Source: Ruminococcaceae bacterium UBA3751
Lineage (GTDB): Bacteria; Bacillota; Clostridia; Oscillospirales; Acutalibacteraceae
Direction of reading: 5' to 3'
Assembly: GCA_002371215.1 (NCBI GenBank)
Contig: DFGL01000018.1
Location: forward strand, 1 to 13,821
DNA: 13,821 nucleotides
Below are positions 13,430 to 13,821 of this stretch, piece by piece. Position numbers and translations under genes: made by a program. A model generated the notes under the pieces. The model saw only the letters and a program-made list of their open reading frames with translations, searched no databases and was not told where the DNA came from. Every line of letters begins with the position of its first letter. Position 1 is the first letter of the stretch.

Positions 13430-13821
13430 TTATTTTTTAACCGATTCTACTATTCCCTCAGCGAGTCCTGCTACCGATGCAATTTCGCTCGGAATAATAA
13501 TCTTTGTAGCCTGGCCGTCAGCCGCCTTTGCGAACGCCTCCATAGCCTTGAGCTTAAGAACTGCGTCGTTTGCGTTTGCTTCATTGAGCATTTTAATTGC
13601 GTCAGCCGAAGCCTTCTGAACGGTTGCGATAGCGAGAGCCTCACCCTCGGATTCGCGGATTTTAGCCTCTTTAACAGCCTCTGCGCGGAGGATTGCGCTC
13701 TGCTTTTCAGCCTCAGCCTCAAGGATTTTACTCTCCTTATGACCCTCTGCAACAAGGATTCTTGACTGCTTTTCACCCTCTGCACGAAGGATAGCCTCAC
13801 GGCGCTCACGCTCTGCCTTCA
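13430..13821 (-). CDS. SPFH/band 7 (stomatin-like) membrane protein, C-terminal part, cut by window end
   Basis: Only the last 129 residues are present; the N-terminal membrane helix and SPFH domain lie beyond the right edge. The visible part is an Ala/Glu/Lys/Arg-rich coiled coil with five consecutive 11-residue repeats (about 13634-13798; pattern S-x-I-L-x-A-E-x-x-K-E/Q), then ALAIATVQKASADAIKMLN and an end with KIIIPSEIASVAGL. This arrangement is that of stomatin/QmcA-type SPFH proteins, whose coils assemble ring-shaped cages in the membrane and often act with NfeD or membrane proteases. The stop is TAA at 13430-13432. Flotillin or HflK/C are alternatives, but the IIIP-containing tail fits the stomatin/QmcA branch best. 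Confidence 0.88.
   Translation of the reverse strand, partial: KAERERREAILRAEGEKQSRILVAEGHKESKILEAEAEKQSAILRAEAVKEAKIRESEGEALAIATVQKASADAIKMLNEANANDAVLKLKAMEAFAKAADGQATKIIIPSEIASVAGLAEGIVESVKK

Noticed and set aside
13471..13809. Minus-strand 112-residue open frame at the right edge
   Set aside because: It is another frame of the SPFH coiled-coil region. The frame ending at 13430 gives clear hendecads and the IIIP tail, whereas this one is an Arg/Ser/Leu-rich by-product of the 33-bp repeats.

Overview
The window looks like chromosome of a low-to-moderate GC Gram-positive anaerobe, most likely a gut Clostridia member of the Ruminococcaceae/Oscillospiraceae type. The grounds are a class B sortase with an SPKTG-anchored substrate, an LCP cell-wall ligase, a split transketolase, strong AGGAG-like ribosome sites, good TATAAT-type promoters, and an intergenic array of small hairpins of a style seen in such genomes. 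The taxonomy is inferred from gene content and was not computed. No gene-free stretch exceeds about 190 bases.

Left edge (1-191): no coding. It holds a run of short palindromes separated by GAA on the left and TTC on the right, an enclosing 15-bp inverted repeat, and a perfect 12-bp hairpin behind the transketolase genes.

Minus-strand block 192-8451, in transcription order: a two-gene heterodimeric ABC exporter (8430 to 4853) from a promoter at 8470-8498; then, from its own promoter at 4742-4770, a small wall-anchored surface protein, a terminator hairpin, class B sortase, LCP-family ligase, and the N- and C-terminal subunits of transketolase. From the sortase to the last transketolase subunit, genes overlap or lie within 17 nt of each other, so envelope assembly and pentose-phosphate metabolism appear co-transcribed.

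Plus-strand block 8576-13340: rsmA (16S rRNA dimethylase), a MATE exporter, an intracellular GH127 beta-L-arabinofuranosidase-type enzyme and a ProX/YbaK-type tRNA-editing protein. The first three are 4 nt apart or overlapping. The operon is driven from an extended -10 promoter at 8522-8550 that diverges from the ABC promoter. Heptanucleotide tandem repeats begin right at the stop codons of the last two genes.

Right edge: a terminator hairpin at 13395-13421, then the C-terminal 129 residues of an SPFH/stomatin-type membrane protein on the minus strand, cut by the window end.

Most genes are ordinary accessory or housekeeping genes. The signals least explained by known genes are the hairpin array at 1-142 and the post-stop heptamer repeats. 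The compact sortase/substrate/LCP cassette and the LCP protein's His/Ser-rich cytoplasmic tail also merit attention.
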